36,958 nt of DNA from an uncultured bacterium (GCA_903834785.1 CAILKP010000138.1:1-36958); one strand, 5' to 3'; shown: positions 7,682 through 17,290, numbered from the stretch's first letter. Program-made: numbers and translations. The notes: generated by a model not told the origin, from the letters alone.

Positions 7682-10600
7682 TTACCGCTGTGCAAGCCGG
7701 CCCAGGCGACGCGACTCAGCCGCACGGATCAGCCCCGTCCGCTGCTCGGCATCAGCCCAGGTGCCCGCGACCGCATCAACCGCCAGTTCACGCGCCGGCA
7801 ACGCCTCACTGGGGGTCAGGCCCAGCTCGCCGAGTGCCTGGAAATGAGCGGCAATCGCCGTCAGCGCCGCATCAGCCGCGGGAGACTCGCCGCGTCCGGC
7901 AAGGAACGCCGCGAAGCCGACCGGATCAGCAGCCAGCCCGCCGGAGCGGACCTTGGCAAACGCCTCCGCGGCGGCCTGCAACTGCGAGGACGCGTCTGAC
8001 GGCAGTTCCCGAACGGCCTTGAGCGTGGTCAGTGCGCGGTTCAGACCCGCCTCGGTGAACCGCTCGACGCCGCTGCGGGTGTCGCCGGCCATCGGGCGGC
8101 CCGTGGTGCGCTCAAAGACCAGGCGGTCGCCGTTGCGGAAAGCCGACAGGGGCACGCCCAGGTCGCTCAGCGAGCTGGCGACAAACGTCGCCTCATCACC
8201 GTTGCCGAACCGCGGCAGGCCGTTGATGGTGTTGCCGCCGAGATCGCTCAGAATCAGCTCCGATGCGGCCGACTCGATGCTCGTCTGGCCCTGCGAGCGC
8301 GAGAGCAGCCGCAGGTTGGTCTGGCCGGTGGCAAAGTCCGCCGGTCGGCTGCCTGCAACGAACAGGTCCGCGAAGCTGGGGTACGTGCCGCCGAGCAGCA
8401 CGTTGGTAAACTCCGTGGAAGTCAGGGGCGAACCGGAGAACGTGGCGATGATGGGCCGCTCGCCGGTGCCGGAGGTCGTCCAGCCGGCAGGGTCGCTGAC
8501 GATCAGCGTGCCGCTGATGACGATGTCGGTGCCAAGGTCAAAGAGGATTTCAGAGGGATTGGTGAACGCCACGGCCGCGCCGGTGCGGCGACGGACCGTC
8601 ACGCTGGGCACATTGAATGTCGCGTTGCCGAGCACGCTGAGATCACCGAAGGTCGCCGAGGCGGCGTTCATCGTCAGCGAGCCGCCGGAGGTGAAACGCT
8701 CGCCCTCACCGAAGGTGATGGCCCCGCCGGTGAAGATGTTCAGACCGCTGGGAGCGAAGATCGTCGCCACCGCGGGCTCGTTGAGGCGTGCGCTGTCGGA
8801 GTTGATCGTCAGCGAGGCCAGCCGAAGCGAGCCCGAGCCGATGGTCGTGCCGTTGAAGCGGACGATCGGCAGCGTCGTCGATGCGGTGCCGCCGGCGTAC
8901 TGGTTGCCGTTGGGCGTGCGGATCACCAGCGACCGCTGGTTGTTGGTGCCGCCGCTCTCGACGTTGCCGCCGATGGTGATCGACCCGAAAGACGTGTTGT
9001 TGAACGTACCCGCACCCGCGCTGCCCGCGTAGCGGCTGTTGAGCGTGACCGTTGCTGAGAGCAGACGCAGCGGGCCGCCGGCCAGGGTGATGTCACCGCG
9101 GTTGGTGGTGATGCCGCCGGAAAGGCCGATCGAAGTGGCGTTGACCAGCACCGACGGCGGCGTGGACAAGTCGCCCGCACCGGTCAGCTCGCCGGCGATG
9201 ATGTTGCTGATGTTCAGACCGGTGGTGCTCGTCAGCGAGACGGACTGGTCGGCGCTTGCTGTCAGCCGTCCGGCATCGACGCGCAGGCCGGTCAGGGTCA
9301 TGCTGCCGTTGCTGCCGCTGCCGCGGCTGGTCAGTACGACGGAGTTGTCCGTCGCAGCCAGGCCGGTGCCGGTGCCGCGGACTCGGATGGTGGCACCCGT
9401 GCCGGTGGTGATGCTGCCGGCCGAGGTGGTGATGGTCAGCACGCGGCCGACATCACTGGTTCCGATGATGGCGTTGCCGCTGGCCCGGGTGTAGGTGACG
9501 TTGCCGCCGGCGCCGCCGCTGGTGGTGTTAAAGCCGATCGCACCGGCCGAGGTGGTGGTGTCCAGCGTGATGTTGCCGCTGCTGGCCGTGGCCGTGAACG
9601 TGGAAGTGCCGGTGGTGCCGGCGATGGACACGTTGACCTCGTCGGTGATGCTGCCGGTTGTGGCCGTGACCGCCAGCGTGCCGCCGATGACCATGTCGGT
9701 GCCGCCCAGAACGACGGCGGTGGAGTTGGTGATGGCCACATCGCCACCGGTAACACCGGTGTTGACGCGGATAGGACCGGTGACGGCCAGAGCGGCATGG
9801 GTGATGCTGCCGCCGGCACCGCTGGTGCTCAAGTCGAGCGCACCGCCGACGGTGAGCGTTGTCGTTCCCGAACGGGTGATGTTGCCCGCGCTGGTGCTGA
9901 CGGTCAGATCACCGCCGATGCTGCTAGCCGCCAGGGCCGTCCCGGTCGTGTTGACCAGTTGCACATCACCGCCGCTGCCGGTGGTGGTAAAGGAAATCGG
10001 CCCGGTGATGGAATTGCCGGCGTTGGTCAGCGTGATGGTCTGATCCGCCGCGCTGGTGACGAAGGTGCCGCCGGCGGAGGTGATGGCTCCGGACTGTGAG
10101 ATGCCGCCGGTGGCCGCCGTGGCGGCGAAGGTCCCGGTGACGCCCACCGAGGCCAGCGTGATGCCCGTCGCATTGACGATGGTGGCATTGGCGCCGCTGC
10201 CCGCGGTCGTGACACTCAGCGCGCCGGTGACGGCGAGCTGATCGAGTGTCAGGCTGTTGGCGGCCCCGGTGGTACCGAAAGTGCCAGTGCCGCCTGCGGT
10301 GACAATGCCCGAGTCCGTCAGCGCGCCGGCCGCGGTGACCGAGACGTTCCCGCCGACATTCGACGCCGCCAGCACCGTGGCCCGGCCCGTCGTCAGCGTG
10401 GCATCGCCGCCGGCACCGGTGGTGTTCAGTGACACCGCGCCGGTCAGCAGGTTCAGCGAAGTGCCCAGGTTGATGTCGTCGCCCGCGCTGGTCGTCGTGA
10501 CGGTGGTGGTTCCCGTGACGGTGAGCACGCCGCTCTGTGACACGCTGCCGCCCGAGGTCAGCGAGAAGTTGCCGCCGACCGTCGAGGCCGCGAGCGTCGT

Positions 10601-13600
10601 CGCGCCGGCCGTCGTCACCGTCGCGTTGCCCGTGCCGGTGGTGGTCACCGCCAGGGTCGCCGCCGGGTCGCTGAGCGTCAGGGTGTTGGCCCCGTCGCCG
10701 AGCACGATGTTGTTCGATGTCCCGTTGGCCGTGAAGCTGGTCGCCCCGGCGCCGCCGATGGTGATGGCTCCGGTCTGCGTGATGCCGCCGGTGGTGCTCG
10801 TCACCACAAGGTTGCCGCCCACGGTCGAGGCCCCCAGCACGGTGGCCCTGGCGTTGGTGATCGTCGCATCGCCGCCGGTGCCGGTCGTGCTCAGCAGGAT
10901 CGCGCCCGTCGCGTTGACGTTGCTCAGCGTGATGTCCGCGTCGGTCTCAAGCGTGGTGGCCGTGAAGGTGCCCGCGGTGGCTATGGTCGGCGAGCCGGTG
11001 CCGGCAGCGGTGATGCCGCCGAGCACGCTGGTCACCGAGAAGGTCCCGCCGGTCGTCACGTTGCCCAGCGTGGTGGCGACCTGGTTGCGGATGCGGCCAT
11101 CGCCGCCCGCCGCCACCGCGACGGCCCCGGTGCCGGTAAAGTCATTGGTGATGCCGAACTCGACGGTCTGGGATGTCGCACCCGCGTCCAGCGTGGTGGT
11201 GCCACCCACGGTGACGGTGCCACCTGCATTGTCGATCGAACCGGCATCCGAACGCAGCGACAGGTTGCCGCCCACGTTCGTGGCCTTCATGCTGATCGTC
11301 CCCTGATTGATCAGCGACGCGTCACCCGTGCCGGAGGTCGTCAGCGCCACCGCGCCGGTGATGTTGGCCTGAGAACCGCTGCTCACGCGGAGGTCGATCG
11401 AGTCGTTGGCCGTGTTGGCCGCGACCGACAGATCACCGCCGACGACCAGCTGGCCGTCGTTGGCCCGGGAGATCGAGCCGTTGATGCTCGAGAGCGTCAG
11501 GTTGCCTCCGATGTTGACCGTGTCGAGCGTCACCGGGCCGTCAAACTCCACAGTGCTGTTGCCGCCGGCACGAAGGCTGATCGGCGTGTCACCGGCCGAG
11601 CCGCCGATGATAACGCTGGCCGTGCCGGTGTTGACCGTTCCCGTGCCAGTGCCGGCCAGCAGCGAGAGCCCGCCGCCAGGCACAGCCTCCGCGTTGACCA
11701 CCACAGAGGTGCCCGGGGTAAAGCCGATGTTGCCGGCCGCATCGCTCAGCGCAACCCGCAGCGTCGAACCGATGTTCATCGCACCGCCGAAGCCCAGCGT
11801 CACCGAGCCGTTGCCGTAGATGCCGTCGACCGTGCGCAGATTCGTGCCCGCACCGGAGACATCCAGGACCGACCCGCCCGCATCGTTGTCAAAGAACACG
11901 TCGTTGCCGACCGTCGAGCCCGAAGAAGTCAGCGAGATGCGGTTGGACACCGAGACCAGGAACCGGCTGCCGATCGACCCGACCGCTGCCGCGGAATCCG
12001 TCAGCCGCAGATCCAGCCGCGTGGCCGTGATGCGCCCCGTGGATGTCAGCGAAACCGGCGAGAACACCGTCAGCACGCCCGACACGCTGCCGGTGCCGAA
12101 CGCCGTCGACCCGGTCCCGCCCAGACGCAGCGTCACATCGCCCGTCTGACCCAGCAGAATCGTCCCTGCACGCAGCGAAGAGGTCGCGGCCATGGTGACG
12201 TTGCCGGTGCCCGAGCTGGTGAACGCACCGCCGTTGAGGTCGATCGTCACGCCCGAGGCCACGCTGACGCCGGCGCCCGACGTCAGCGAGAGGTTCAGTG
12301 CCGAGTTCGTCGCGGTGATGCCCGCGTTGAACGTGATCGAACCGTCGGCCAGCAGTTCCAGCGTCGCCGCCGAACCGGCCGAGAAGCTGATCGGTGAGTT
12401 GACCGTGATGTTGCCCGCATCGCTGCCGGCACCCGCCGTGGTCACACGCACCGTGGTACCGCCCACCAGCTGGGCCTGCAGCGTCGCCGCGTCAATCTGC
12501 GAAGGCGAACCCGTGCCGCTGAACAGCACATCAAAGCCCGCACCCGGACCGCTGATCGCCGAGTTGGAGTCAACGTTGGTGATCTCGATGTCGTACGGGT
12601 CAACCAGCCAGGTGCCGGCCACACCGAACGTCGACGACGCATCGACCAGCGTCGGCAGCAGCAGCAGACCCGTCCGGCCCGAGGTTTCGATCATGCCGCC
12701 GTTGCCCGAGAGCTTGCCGCCCCGCGCCGTGGCGGTGCCGAAGAACCGCATGACGTTGTCACCCCAGAACACGATGCTGCCGCCGTTGCCGGTCTCAATC
12801 GCATCGGCCCGCACCACACTGGTGCGATCCACAATCGTCGCATCGGCCCGCGGCATCGTCCCGCCGCCCTGCACATCACCGCCGATGCGCACCGTGCCGC
12901 CGCCGGCGTTGCCCGACGCGTCGATGTTCGCACCGATCAGCGCGATCTGCCCGCCCGTGACCGTCACTTCGCCGCCGCGCTGGCCCTGCGCCAGGCCGCG
13001 GGCATCGATCTCGCCGGAAAGCACCACACGCCCGGACGCCGGACGCCCCGCCTCGACCGGCGCCGCGATCTCCACGCTCCGCGCTTCGATCCGCGAACCG
13101 CGGTTGGTCTGAATCGCCGTGGCGTACATGTCGCCGGCACCCATCACCACCCGACCCTGACGGGCCGACACCGTGCCGCTGTTCTCCACACCCACCTTCG
13201 ACTGTGCCGCCACCTGCTCGCTGGCACCCGTCTGCGCCGGAGCCGTCACCTGGGCAAACACACGACCCTGACGCTCGCCCACCAGCACCCGGTCGCCCGC
13301 GGCCATCACCACCGAGCCCTGCGGCGAGACGATCGTGCCGAAGTTGGCCACCTGGTTGCCCGCCAGCGTCACCCCGGTCGCGCCCTCGATCCGCCCGTAG
13401 TTCTCCAGCCGGCCCGTCCCGGTAAACACGTTCCGCCCGCTCAGGAAGTCCGCGTTGCTCATGTTGCCCGCCGCGGCAACAAACTGCGAGGCATTGATCG
13501 TCGCCCCGTTGCCGAAGACGATCCCCGCCGGATTGATCAGGTACACGATGCCGTTGGACTGAATCGAGCCGTTGATCGAGCTGGGCATCATCCCGACGAC

Positions 13601-13897
13601 GCGGTTGAGCACCGCGCTGTTGCCGTTGGGCAGAACAAACCGCACCGTCTCGCCGCGACCGACGTTAAACGAGCTGTAGTTGATCACCGTCCGGTTCGCC
13701 GCCGTGATCGTCATCAGCGAGCCGTTCTGGCTGAACCCCGCCGAGCCGGCCACAACCTGCGGCCCCTGCGGCACGGCCATCGCCACACCGGACACCGTCA
13801 GCGTCGCCAGAGGCGCAAACCACACCAGCGCCTGACCGGCGGCCAGCAGCAGGGCGGAGGGACGCGTCACGTTCGTTGCACGGTTCTTGCTCTTCAT
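7682..13897 (-). CDS. TpsA-type filamentous haemagglutinin-like exoprotein, 2071 residues
   Basis: This is the secreted partner of a two-partner (type Vb) system. The ATG at 13897 gives a 41-residue signal peptide ending VAMA|VPQ; an in-frame ATG at 13918 is an alternative, and neither has a strong ribosome site. Residues about 42-310 match the FHA-family N-terminal secretion domain: NRTVINYSSFNVGRGE, NRVVGMMPSSINGSI, SNGIVYLINPAGIVFG, and FLSGRNVFTGTGRLENYGRI. Next comes a long Thr/Gly/Ser/Ala-rich beta-helix-like region with imperfect repeats of roughly 70-80 residues (GGDATITNxxAxVLxAS, VGGN, ITQSG). The last about 130 residues are helical and charged, unlike the rest. The transporter gene lies directly upstream. 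I infer a large surface or released adhesin; target unknown. Confidence 0.9.
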   Translation of the reverse strand: MKSKNRATNVTRPSALLLAAGQALVWFAPLATLTVSGVAMAVPQGPQVVAGSAGFSQNGSLMTITAANRTVINYSSFNVGRGETVRFVLPNGNSAVLNRVVGMMPSSINGSIQSNGIVYLINPAGIVFGNGATINASQFVAAAGNMSNADFLSGRNVFTGTGRLENYGRIEGATGVTLAGNQVANFGTIVSPQGSVVMAAGDRVLVGERQGRVFAQVTAPAQTGASEQVAAQSKVGVENSGTVSARQGRVVMGAGDMYATAIQTNRGSRIEARSVEIAAPVEAGRPASGRVVLSGEIDARGLAQGQRGGEVTVTGGQIALIGANIDASGNAGGGTVRIGGDVQGGGTMPRADATIVDRTSVVRADAIETGNGGSIVFWGDNVMRFFGTATARGGKLSGNGGMIETSGRTGLLLLPTLVDASSTFGVAGTWLVDPYDIEITNVDSNSAISGPGAGFDVLFSGTGSPSQIDAATLQAQLVGGTTVRVTTAGAGSDAGNITVNSPISFSAGSAATLELLADGSITFNAGITATNSALNLSLTSGAGVSVASGVTIDLNGGAFTSSGTGNVTMAATSSLRAGTILLGQTGDVTLRLGGTGSTAFGTGSVSGVLTVFSPVSLTSTGRITATRLDLRLTDSAAAVGSIGSRFLVSVSNRISLTSSGSTVGNDVFFDNDAGGSVLDVSGAGTNLRTVDGIYGNGSVTLGFGGAMNIGSTLRVALSDAAGNIGFTPGTSVVVNAEAVPGGGLSLLAGTGTGTVNTGTASVIIGGSAGDTPISLRAGGNSTVEFDGPVTLDTVNIGGNLTLSSINGSISRANDGQLVVGGDLSVAANTANDSIDLRVSSGSQANITGAVALTTSGTGDASLINQGTISMKATNVGGNLSLRSDAGSIDNAGGTVTVGGTTTLDAGATSQTVEFGITNDFTGTGAVAVAAGGDGRIRNQVATTLGNVTTGGTFSVTSVLGGITAAGTGSPTIATAGTFTATTLETDADITLSNVNATGAILLSTTGTGGDATITNARATVLGASTVGGNLVVTSTTGGITQTGAITIGGAGATSFTANGTSNNIVLGDGANTLTLSDPAATLAVTTTGTGNATVTTAGATTLAASTVGGNFSLTSGGSVSQSGVLTVTGTTTVTTTSAGDDINLGTSLNLLTGAVSLNTTGAGGDATLTTGRATVLAASNVGGNVSVTAAGALTDSGIVTAGGTGTFGTTGAANSLTLDQLAVTGALSVTTAGSGANATIVNATGITLASVGVTGTFAATAATGGISQSGAITSAGGTFVTSAADQTITLTNAGNSITGPISFTTTGSGGDVQLVNTTGTALAASSIGGDLTVSTSAGNITRSGTTTLTVGGALDLSTSGAGGSITHAALAVTGPIRVNTGVTGGDVAITNSTAVVLGGTDMVIGGTLAVTATTGSITDEVNVSIAGTTGTSTFTATASSGNITLDTTTSAGAIGFNTTSGGAGGNVTYTRASGNAIIGTSDVGRVLTITTSAGSITTGTGATIRVRGTGTGLAATDNSVVLTSRGSGSNGSMTLTGLRVDAGRLTASADQSVSLTSTTGLNISNIIAGELTGAGDLSTPPSVLVNATSIGLSGGITTNRGDITLAGGPLRLLSATVTLNSRYAGSAGAGTFNNTSFGSITIGGNVESGGTNNQRSLVIRTPNGNQYAGGTASTTLPIVRFNGTTIGSGSLRLASLTINSDSARLNEPAVATIFAPSGLNIFTGGAITFGEGERFTSGGSLTMNAASATFGDLSVLGNATFNVPSVTVRRRTGAAVAFTNPSEILFDLGTDIVISGTLIVSDPAGWTTSGTGERPIIATFSGSPLTSTEFTNVLLGGTYPSFADLFVAGSRPADFATGQTNLRLLSRSQGQTSIESAASELILSDLGGNTINGLPRFGNGDEATFVASSLSDLGVPLSAFRNGDRLVFERTTGRPMAGDTRSGVERFTEAGLNRALTTLKAVRELPSDASSQLQAAAEAFAKVRSGGLAADPVGFAAFLAGRGESPAADAALTAIAAHFQALGELGLTPSEALPARELAVDAVAGTWADAEQRTGLIRAAESRRLGRLAQR
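9480..10930 (-). repeat. Degenerate 70-80-residue tandem repeats in the TpsA-type exoprotein
   Basis: The translated segment repeats a pattern of a TTGxGGDATITN-like block, a VLxAS block, VGGNLxVT, then GGITQSGxIT and a stretch ending in xITL. Successive copies are about 82, 73 and 71 residues apart by hand count. Copies have diverged, which fits a parallel beta-helix built by repeat expansion. Boundaries are approximate. Confidence 0.7.
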
Positions 13898-14125
13898 GGC
13901 TTGTTCCCGCGGGCTCATCGCCCGCTCTCTGCGTTTCGCCGCCGCCGGCTCGGGCCGGCAGGGGCGTTGTGGGTCCTGCAAATCGTTCTGTCCGTCAGAC
14001 CAGGTTCCGTCGTTCCGTCCGTCCTGCCCGCCGCGGCCGCCCGGTACTCTGTTCGCACCAGGGTGCCTGTCGGTGGCAGCCAAACCGCCCGCACCCCCCA
14101 CTTCTCACCCGCCGCAAACAGTTAT
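13898..14125 (-). other. Spacer between tpsB-like and tpsA-like genes
   Basis: The 228-base spacer keeps the exoprotein frame open but codes for Arg/Gly/Asp-rich sequence without domain character, so I treat it as untranslated. On the minus strand a GCCGGC-CCGA-GCCGGC hairpin sits near 13940-13960, just upstream of the exoprotein start. I see no T-tract terminator, so co-transcription is likely. Confidence 0.45.
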
Positions 14126-16228
14126 TTAGAACGCAATCGTGGCCGAGAAGTGCAGCCGGTTGTCCCCGCTGTCACTGATCAGGTTGCCGACCGCATCACG
14201 CGTGGAGCGGAGCACAAAGCCCCAGTCCGCCCGGATCGTCAGGTTCCGCTTCATCTGCCACTCCATACCAACGCCCGCGCTGGTCAGCGCCTGGTCGGCC
14301 TCAAACACCTTCTTGTCCGTGTTCGTCAGCCGGCCGAAGTCCACAAACCCGCGCACAATGAAGTCCCAGTCTGGCTGGCCCAGCGGCTCCTGCGGCCGCC
14401 AGCGGAACGGGCTGCCGAACAGTTCGCCCGGCTGGGCCGAGATCCCGTACAGCCGCGGCACGTGCAGCCGGTACTCCAGCGTCGCCAGAATCGCATCGTC
14501 GCCAACGGTCACCGACTCGTCGTAACCGCGAACGGTGTAGAAGCCGCCGCCCGTCTGCTGGAACGTCGGCGGCAGGCGATAGCCAAGGGCGCTCTGCCCG
14601 CGCACCGAGCCATACAGCTCATGGGCCAGCGTCCCGGCGGCGTGACCGTCGATCAGTGGCTCCAGATACACCGACTGCTCGATGCCGCCCTTGACGATCC
14701 CGAAACTCCGGTCGGCATCAAACCGGCCCAGATTGTCCACCGACGACTGATCCGATGAGGTCGCCGTCGCCTCGTACGTCAGGTTGAAGCTCGTCGTCGC
14801 GTAGTACTCGCCGCGGTACGTGCCCCGGGTGCCGACCGACATCAGCGTGAAGTTCGCATCGCCCTCCAGCGGGAAGCCCGGCACCGTGTTGTTGGTGACC
14901 TTCGTCGCCTCGTACCGCACGCCCGCGAACAAGTCCAGCTCATACCGCGGCTTGACGATCGCCGACCAGATCAGCTCGCCGCCCAGGTTCCAGCCGCTGC
15001 CGGTCAGCTCGCCCAGCGAGATGCCGATATCCGATGCGGTGTACTGGTTCCACCCGCCAAAGCCCTTAAACCGCAGCCAGTCGGAGTACACCGGCAGCTC
15101 GTAACTGCCGAACAGCGCGTTGCTCTTGTCAAAGCCCGCCGTCACGAAGTCCAGTGACAGAATGTCGTCGTTGTTCGTCAGGTTGGTGTGCGTGAAGCCG
15201 AACCGCTCACGCCAGTCCCGCGTCTGGCGCGTGCCCGTGTTGGCCACATTGGCGTACACGCTCCAGTCCTTGGCCTGCGCCACCGTGTAGTTCAGGTCAA
15301 TATCAAACGGTGAGCCGCCACTCTCCGCCGATGCCGCGATCGAGGCATCCGCCCGCCGCGCCGGGTGCCGGCTCAGCCGCGCCAGCCGCTCGTCAAGCGC
15401 CGTCTTGTTCACGTAGCCGCCCGGCTGGATCGGACTGGTGTCCACGATCCGCTGGCCCAGGGCCGAGCCCTCGATCTTGTTGCCGTTCTCGTCAAGCACC
15501 GTCGCCGTCACGTTGCGCACGCGTCCGGCGTACACCACCAGCGTCATCTCACGCCGCCCCTTGCGGATGTCCGCGCCCGAGTCATCAACATCATCCGATG
15601 ACGGCAGCACGAAGATCGCCACATACCCCGAGTCGTTGAGCTTCCGCACAATCGCGCTGCACACCGACGAGATCGCCGCCGGCGTGAAGTTGCCCCCCAC
15701 TTCGTTCAGGTCCGCCACAGTCCGCACCACGCTGGCCTCACCAACTGCCCGCTCCTGGCCCACCTTCGCCGGGCTGTACGACACGCCGTCGTACTCCAGC
15801 GCAACAGTCGCCTGCGCCACCAGGTCCTCCGGCGGCAGCTGCCCGCCCGTCGGCCCCGCGTAGCGAATCACAAACCGCGAGACGTTGTACGTGCCCGCCA
15901 CCGACACAGGATCCGCCGGCCGCGCACGCACCGTCGAACTCGTCCCCGTCGGCACCACCGGCACCGGCGTCGCATCCGGGGTCTTCGCCGGCGGCTGCGC
16001 CACTTCGCCCTCAGGCCGCGTCGGCGTCGGCATGCTCGCCGGCGCCTTCGGCCGGCTGATGACCGGGCGCCCCGGCTCCACCGGCGCAGGGCTCGCCGGC
16101 GTCCCCGCCGGCTGCTCCGCCGCCCACGCGGTTCCGGCCAGCGCCACCAACATCACTGCCGCGGCAGCAACTTCCCGCTTGCTCCTCGCCCGGGTCATCG
16201 TGGTGGCCAGCTTCCGTTGATCGTCCAT
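14126..16228 (-). CDS. TpsB-type outer-membrane transporter (ShlB/FhaC/HecB family)
   Basis: This 700-residue protein should form the outer-membrane beta-barrel that exports the TpsA-type protein encoded next to it. The start at 16228 has GGAG 6 nt upstream. Residues 1-36 are a signal peptide (AWA|AEQ), followed by a Pro/Ala/Thr-rich linker to about 95. A POTRA region covers about 95-270, ending in the family-typical ALDERLARLSRHPARR. Barrel-like alternating strands fill the rest (DWSVYANVANTGTRQT, FGFTHTNLTNNDDIL, GFGGWNQY, SLGELTGSGWNLGG), and the protein ends in FSATIAF, a classical outer-membrane C-terminal phenylalanine signal. It is larger than the roughly 550-580 residues usual for FhaC/ShlB, mainly because of the linker. 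Presence of both partners implies a diderm envelope. Confidence 0.92.
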   Translation of the reverse strand: MDDQRKLATTMTRARSKREVAAAAVMLVALAGTAWAAEQPAGTPASPAPVEPGRPVISRPKAPASMPTPTRPEGEVAQPPAKTPDATPVPVVPTGTSSTVRARPADPVSVAGTYNVSRFVIRYAGPTGGQLPPEDLVAQATVALEYDGVSYSPAKVGQERAVGEASVVRTVADLNEVGGNFTPAAISSVCSAIVRKLNDSGYVAIFVLPSSDDVDDSGADIRKGRREMTLVVYAGRVRNVTATVLDENGNKIEGSALGQRIVDTSPIQPGGYVNKTALDERLARLSRHPARRADASIAASAESGGSPFDIDLNYTVAQAKDWSVYANVANTGTRQTRDWRERFGFTHTNLTNNDDILSLDFVTAGFDKSNALFGSYELPVYSDWLRFKGFGGWNQYTASDIGISLGELTGSGWNLGGELIWSAIVKPRYELDLFAGVRYEATKVTNNTVPGFPLEGDANFTLMSVGTRGTYRGEYYATTSFNLTYEATATSSDQSSVDNLGRFDADRSFGIVKGGIEQSVYLEPLIDGHAAGTLAHELYGSVRGQSALGYRLPPTFQQTGGGFYTVRGYDESVTVGDDAILATLEYRLHVPRLYGISAQPGELFGSPFRWRPQEPLGQPDWDFIVRGFVDFGRLTNTDKKVFEADQALTSAGVGMEWQMKRNLTIRADWGFVLRSTRDAVGNLISDSGDNRLHFSATIAF

Positions 16229-16515
16229 TCTATGCTCCAAAACGTGCATATCCAGCAACTCGCTCTAACAGCCGCACTGCCCCGGCACAAGGCCCGGAGG
16301 AAGAACAACCGTAGGAAGGAGGGGTTCTCGGTCCAACTCCTCTGCTCCGTGCAATCGCCGGGTCCGGTTTCGGTTCTCGGACATCATCTCGGATGCCCAC
16401 CGGCGCAATCTTTACAGATTCTGATCGGTGCTTCTCGGGGCCAAGGCCGCCTCGGTGCGCACGCCCTCCCCTCCCAACCCGCCACCACATCCCGCTCGAC
16501 CAAGCAAATCTCCCC
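16229..16515 (-). other. Upstream region of the two-partner secretion genes
   Basis: No gene is supported here. On the minus strand a possible sigma-70-like pair, TTGGAC (16331-16336) and TACGGT (16308-16313) with 17 bases between, lies about 80 bases before the transporter start. The -10 is poor, so this is only a suggestion. A small inverted repeat, AATCT-TTAC-AGATT, occurs near 16408-16421. Confidence 0.3.
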
Positions 16516-16548
16516 AAAAACCTGAATACCCCCGTTTTGCGGGGGTAT
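16516..16548 (-). terminator. Intrinsic terminator downstream of tRNA-Glu
   Basis: On the minus strand a perfect 9-bp stem ATACCCCCG/CGGGGGTAT with a 5-nt loop is followed, after TCAGG, by five T residues. It lies 16 bases beyond the tRNA 3' end, so it most likely ends the tRNA transcript before the transporter gene. Confidence 0.75.
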
Positions 16549-16563
16549 CAGCGGTCGAACCAG

Positions 16564-16637
16564 TATCCCCAAGGGGATTCGAACCCCTGTCGCGTCCTTG
16601 AAAGGGACGTGTCCTAACCAGGCTAGACGATGGGGAC
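16564..16637 (-). tRNA. tRNA-Glu (anticodon UUC)
   Basis: The 74-base cloverleaf folds completely: 7-bp acceptor stem (GTCCCCA with TGGGGAT, including a terminal G1-U72 pair), D-arm GTCT/GGAC, anticodon stem CGTCC/GGACG with loop CTTTCAA giving anticodon TTC, a 4-base variable loop and T-arm AGGGG-TTCGAAT-CCCCT. The discriminator base is A, and no CCA is encoded (CTG follows), so CCA must be added by an enzyme. The sequence closely resembles bacterial tRNA-Glu. It stands alone, with its own terminator. Confidence 0.95.
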
Positions 16638-16840
16638 GTCTCTTCCATTATTGGCAAGCTCCAGGCGCTCGACCTCCCGCCGGGCGGATTTCCGTAGTCC
16701 CCGGCCGGGGCCCCCCATCTCCGCACCCGCCTTCCCCGGCCTGCCCTAAGCACACATTCACCTCAATTCGCCCGTTTTTACCCGCACCCGCGCCATGCCG
16801 GTTCATGATGCGGTCGCGATGACTCGATACCTCCATTACT

Positions 16841-17290
16841 ATGTCAGACACCCGCCGCAACCGCACCGACGTGACCGATGAGAAAGCCCGTGGCATCCCC
16901 AGCGGGGTGCGCAACCTGATCATGGTTCTGGCCTGCGGCGGACTGTTGTTCGGCATCGCCGCGCTCCGCGAGCCACGCCACTCTCAGGCCCGGATCGTCC
17001 CCGTTGCCCCCACGCCCGAGCAGGCCGCCGAGTACCTCGAACTGCTCAGCCGCCCCGTCAGCGGCAAGCTGCTCGGCAGCGTGCAGGGCCAGAACATGAA
17101 CATCGAGATCTACTCCGCCCGCGGCACCACGCTCTTCCGCCCGCTCGACTCACAGGGCAGGCCGCTCACCCCCGCGCTCAGCGCAGGCGAGCTCTCCGCC
17201 CGCTACCCGCTGCTCGATCTCAAATCACTGCTCGCCAGCTTCGAGCATGGCAAGGGCCTCATGCTCGCCGAGCCCCGCAGCGGCGAGTAA
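16841..17290 (+). CDS. Small membrane-anchored protein of unknown function
   Basis: The 149-residue protein has a charged N-terminal segment (about 1-23), one membrane helix at about 24-43 (LIMVLACGGLLFGIAAL), and a soluble remainder with no family I recognise. That remainder contains a probable small beta-domain (GKLLGSVQGQNMNIEIYSA) followed by a helix-rich end. Topology suggests a periplasmic C-terminal part. The ATG at 16841 lacks a Shine-Dalgarno sequence. The gene runs towards the hopene cyclase gene and stops 15 bases from its end; the 8-bp hairpin at 17324-17343, inside the 3' end of that gene, could end this transcript. Codon use and GC content look like those of the neighbours, which supports a real gene. 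Confidence 0.65.
   Translation: MSDTRRNRTDVTDEKARGIPSGVRNLIMVLACGGLLFGIAALREPRHSQARIVPVAPTPEQAAEYLELLSRPVSGKLLGSVQGQNMNIEIYSARGTTLFRPLDSQGRPLTPALSAGELSARYPLLDLKSLLASFEHGKGLMLAEPRSGE

Noticed and set aside
10257..13112. Pro/Val/Ser-rich plus-strand open frames opposite the exoprotein gene
   Set aside because: They mirror the Thr/Gly-rich repeats of the exoprotein on the other strand and have no start signals or domains.
16500..16700. tRNA-Glu as an attachment site of an integrated element
   Set aside because: No integrase, no direct repeat of the tRNA 3' end and no change in gene style were seen on either side.
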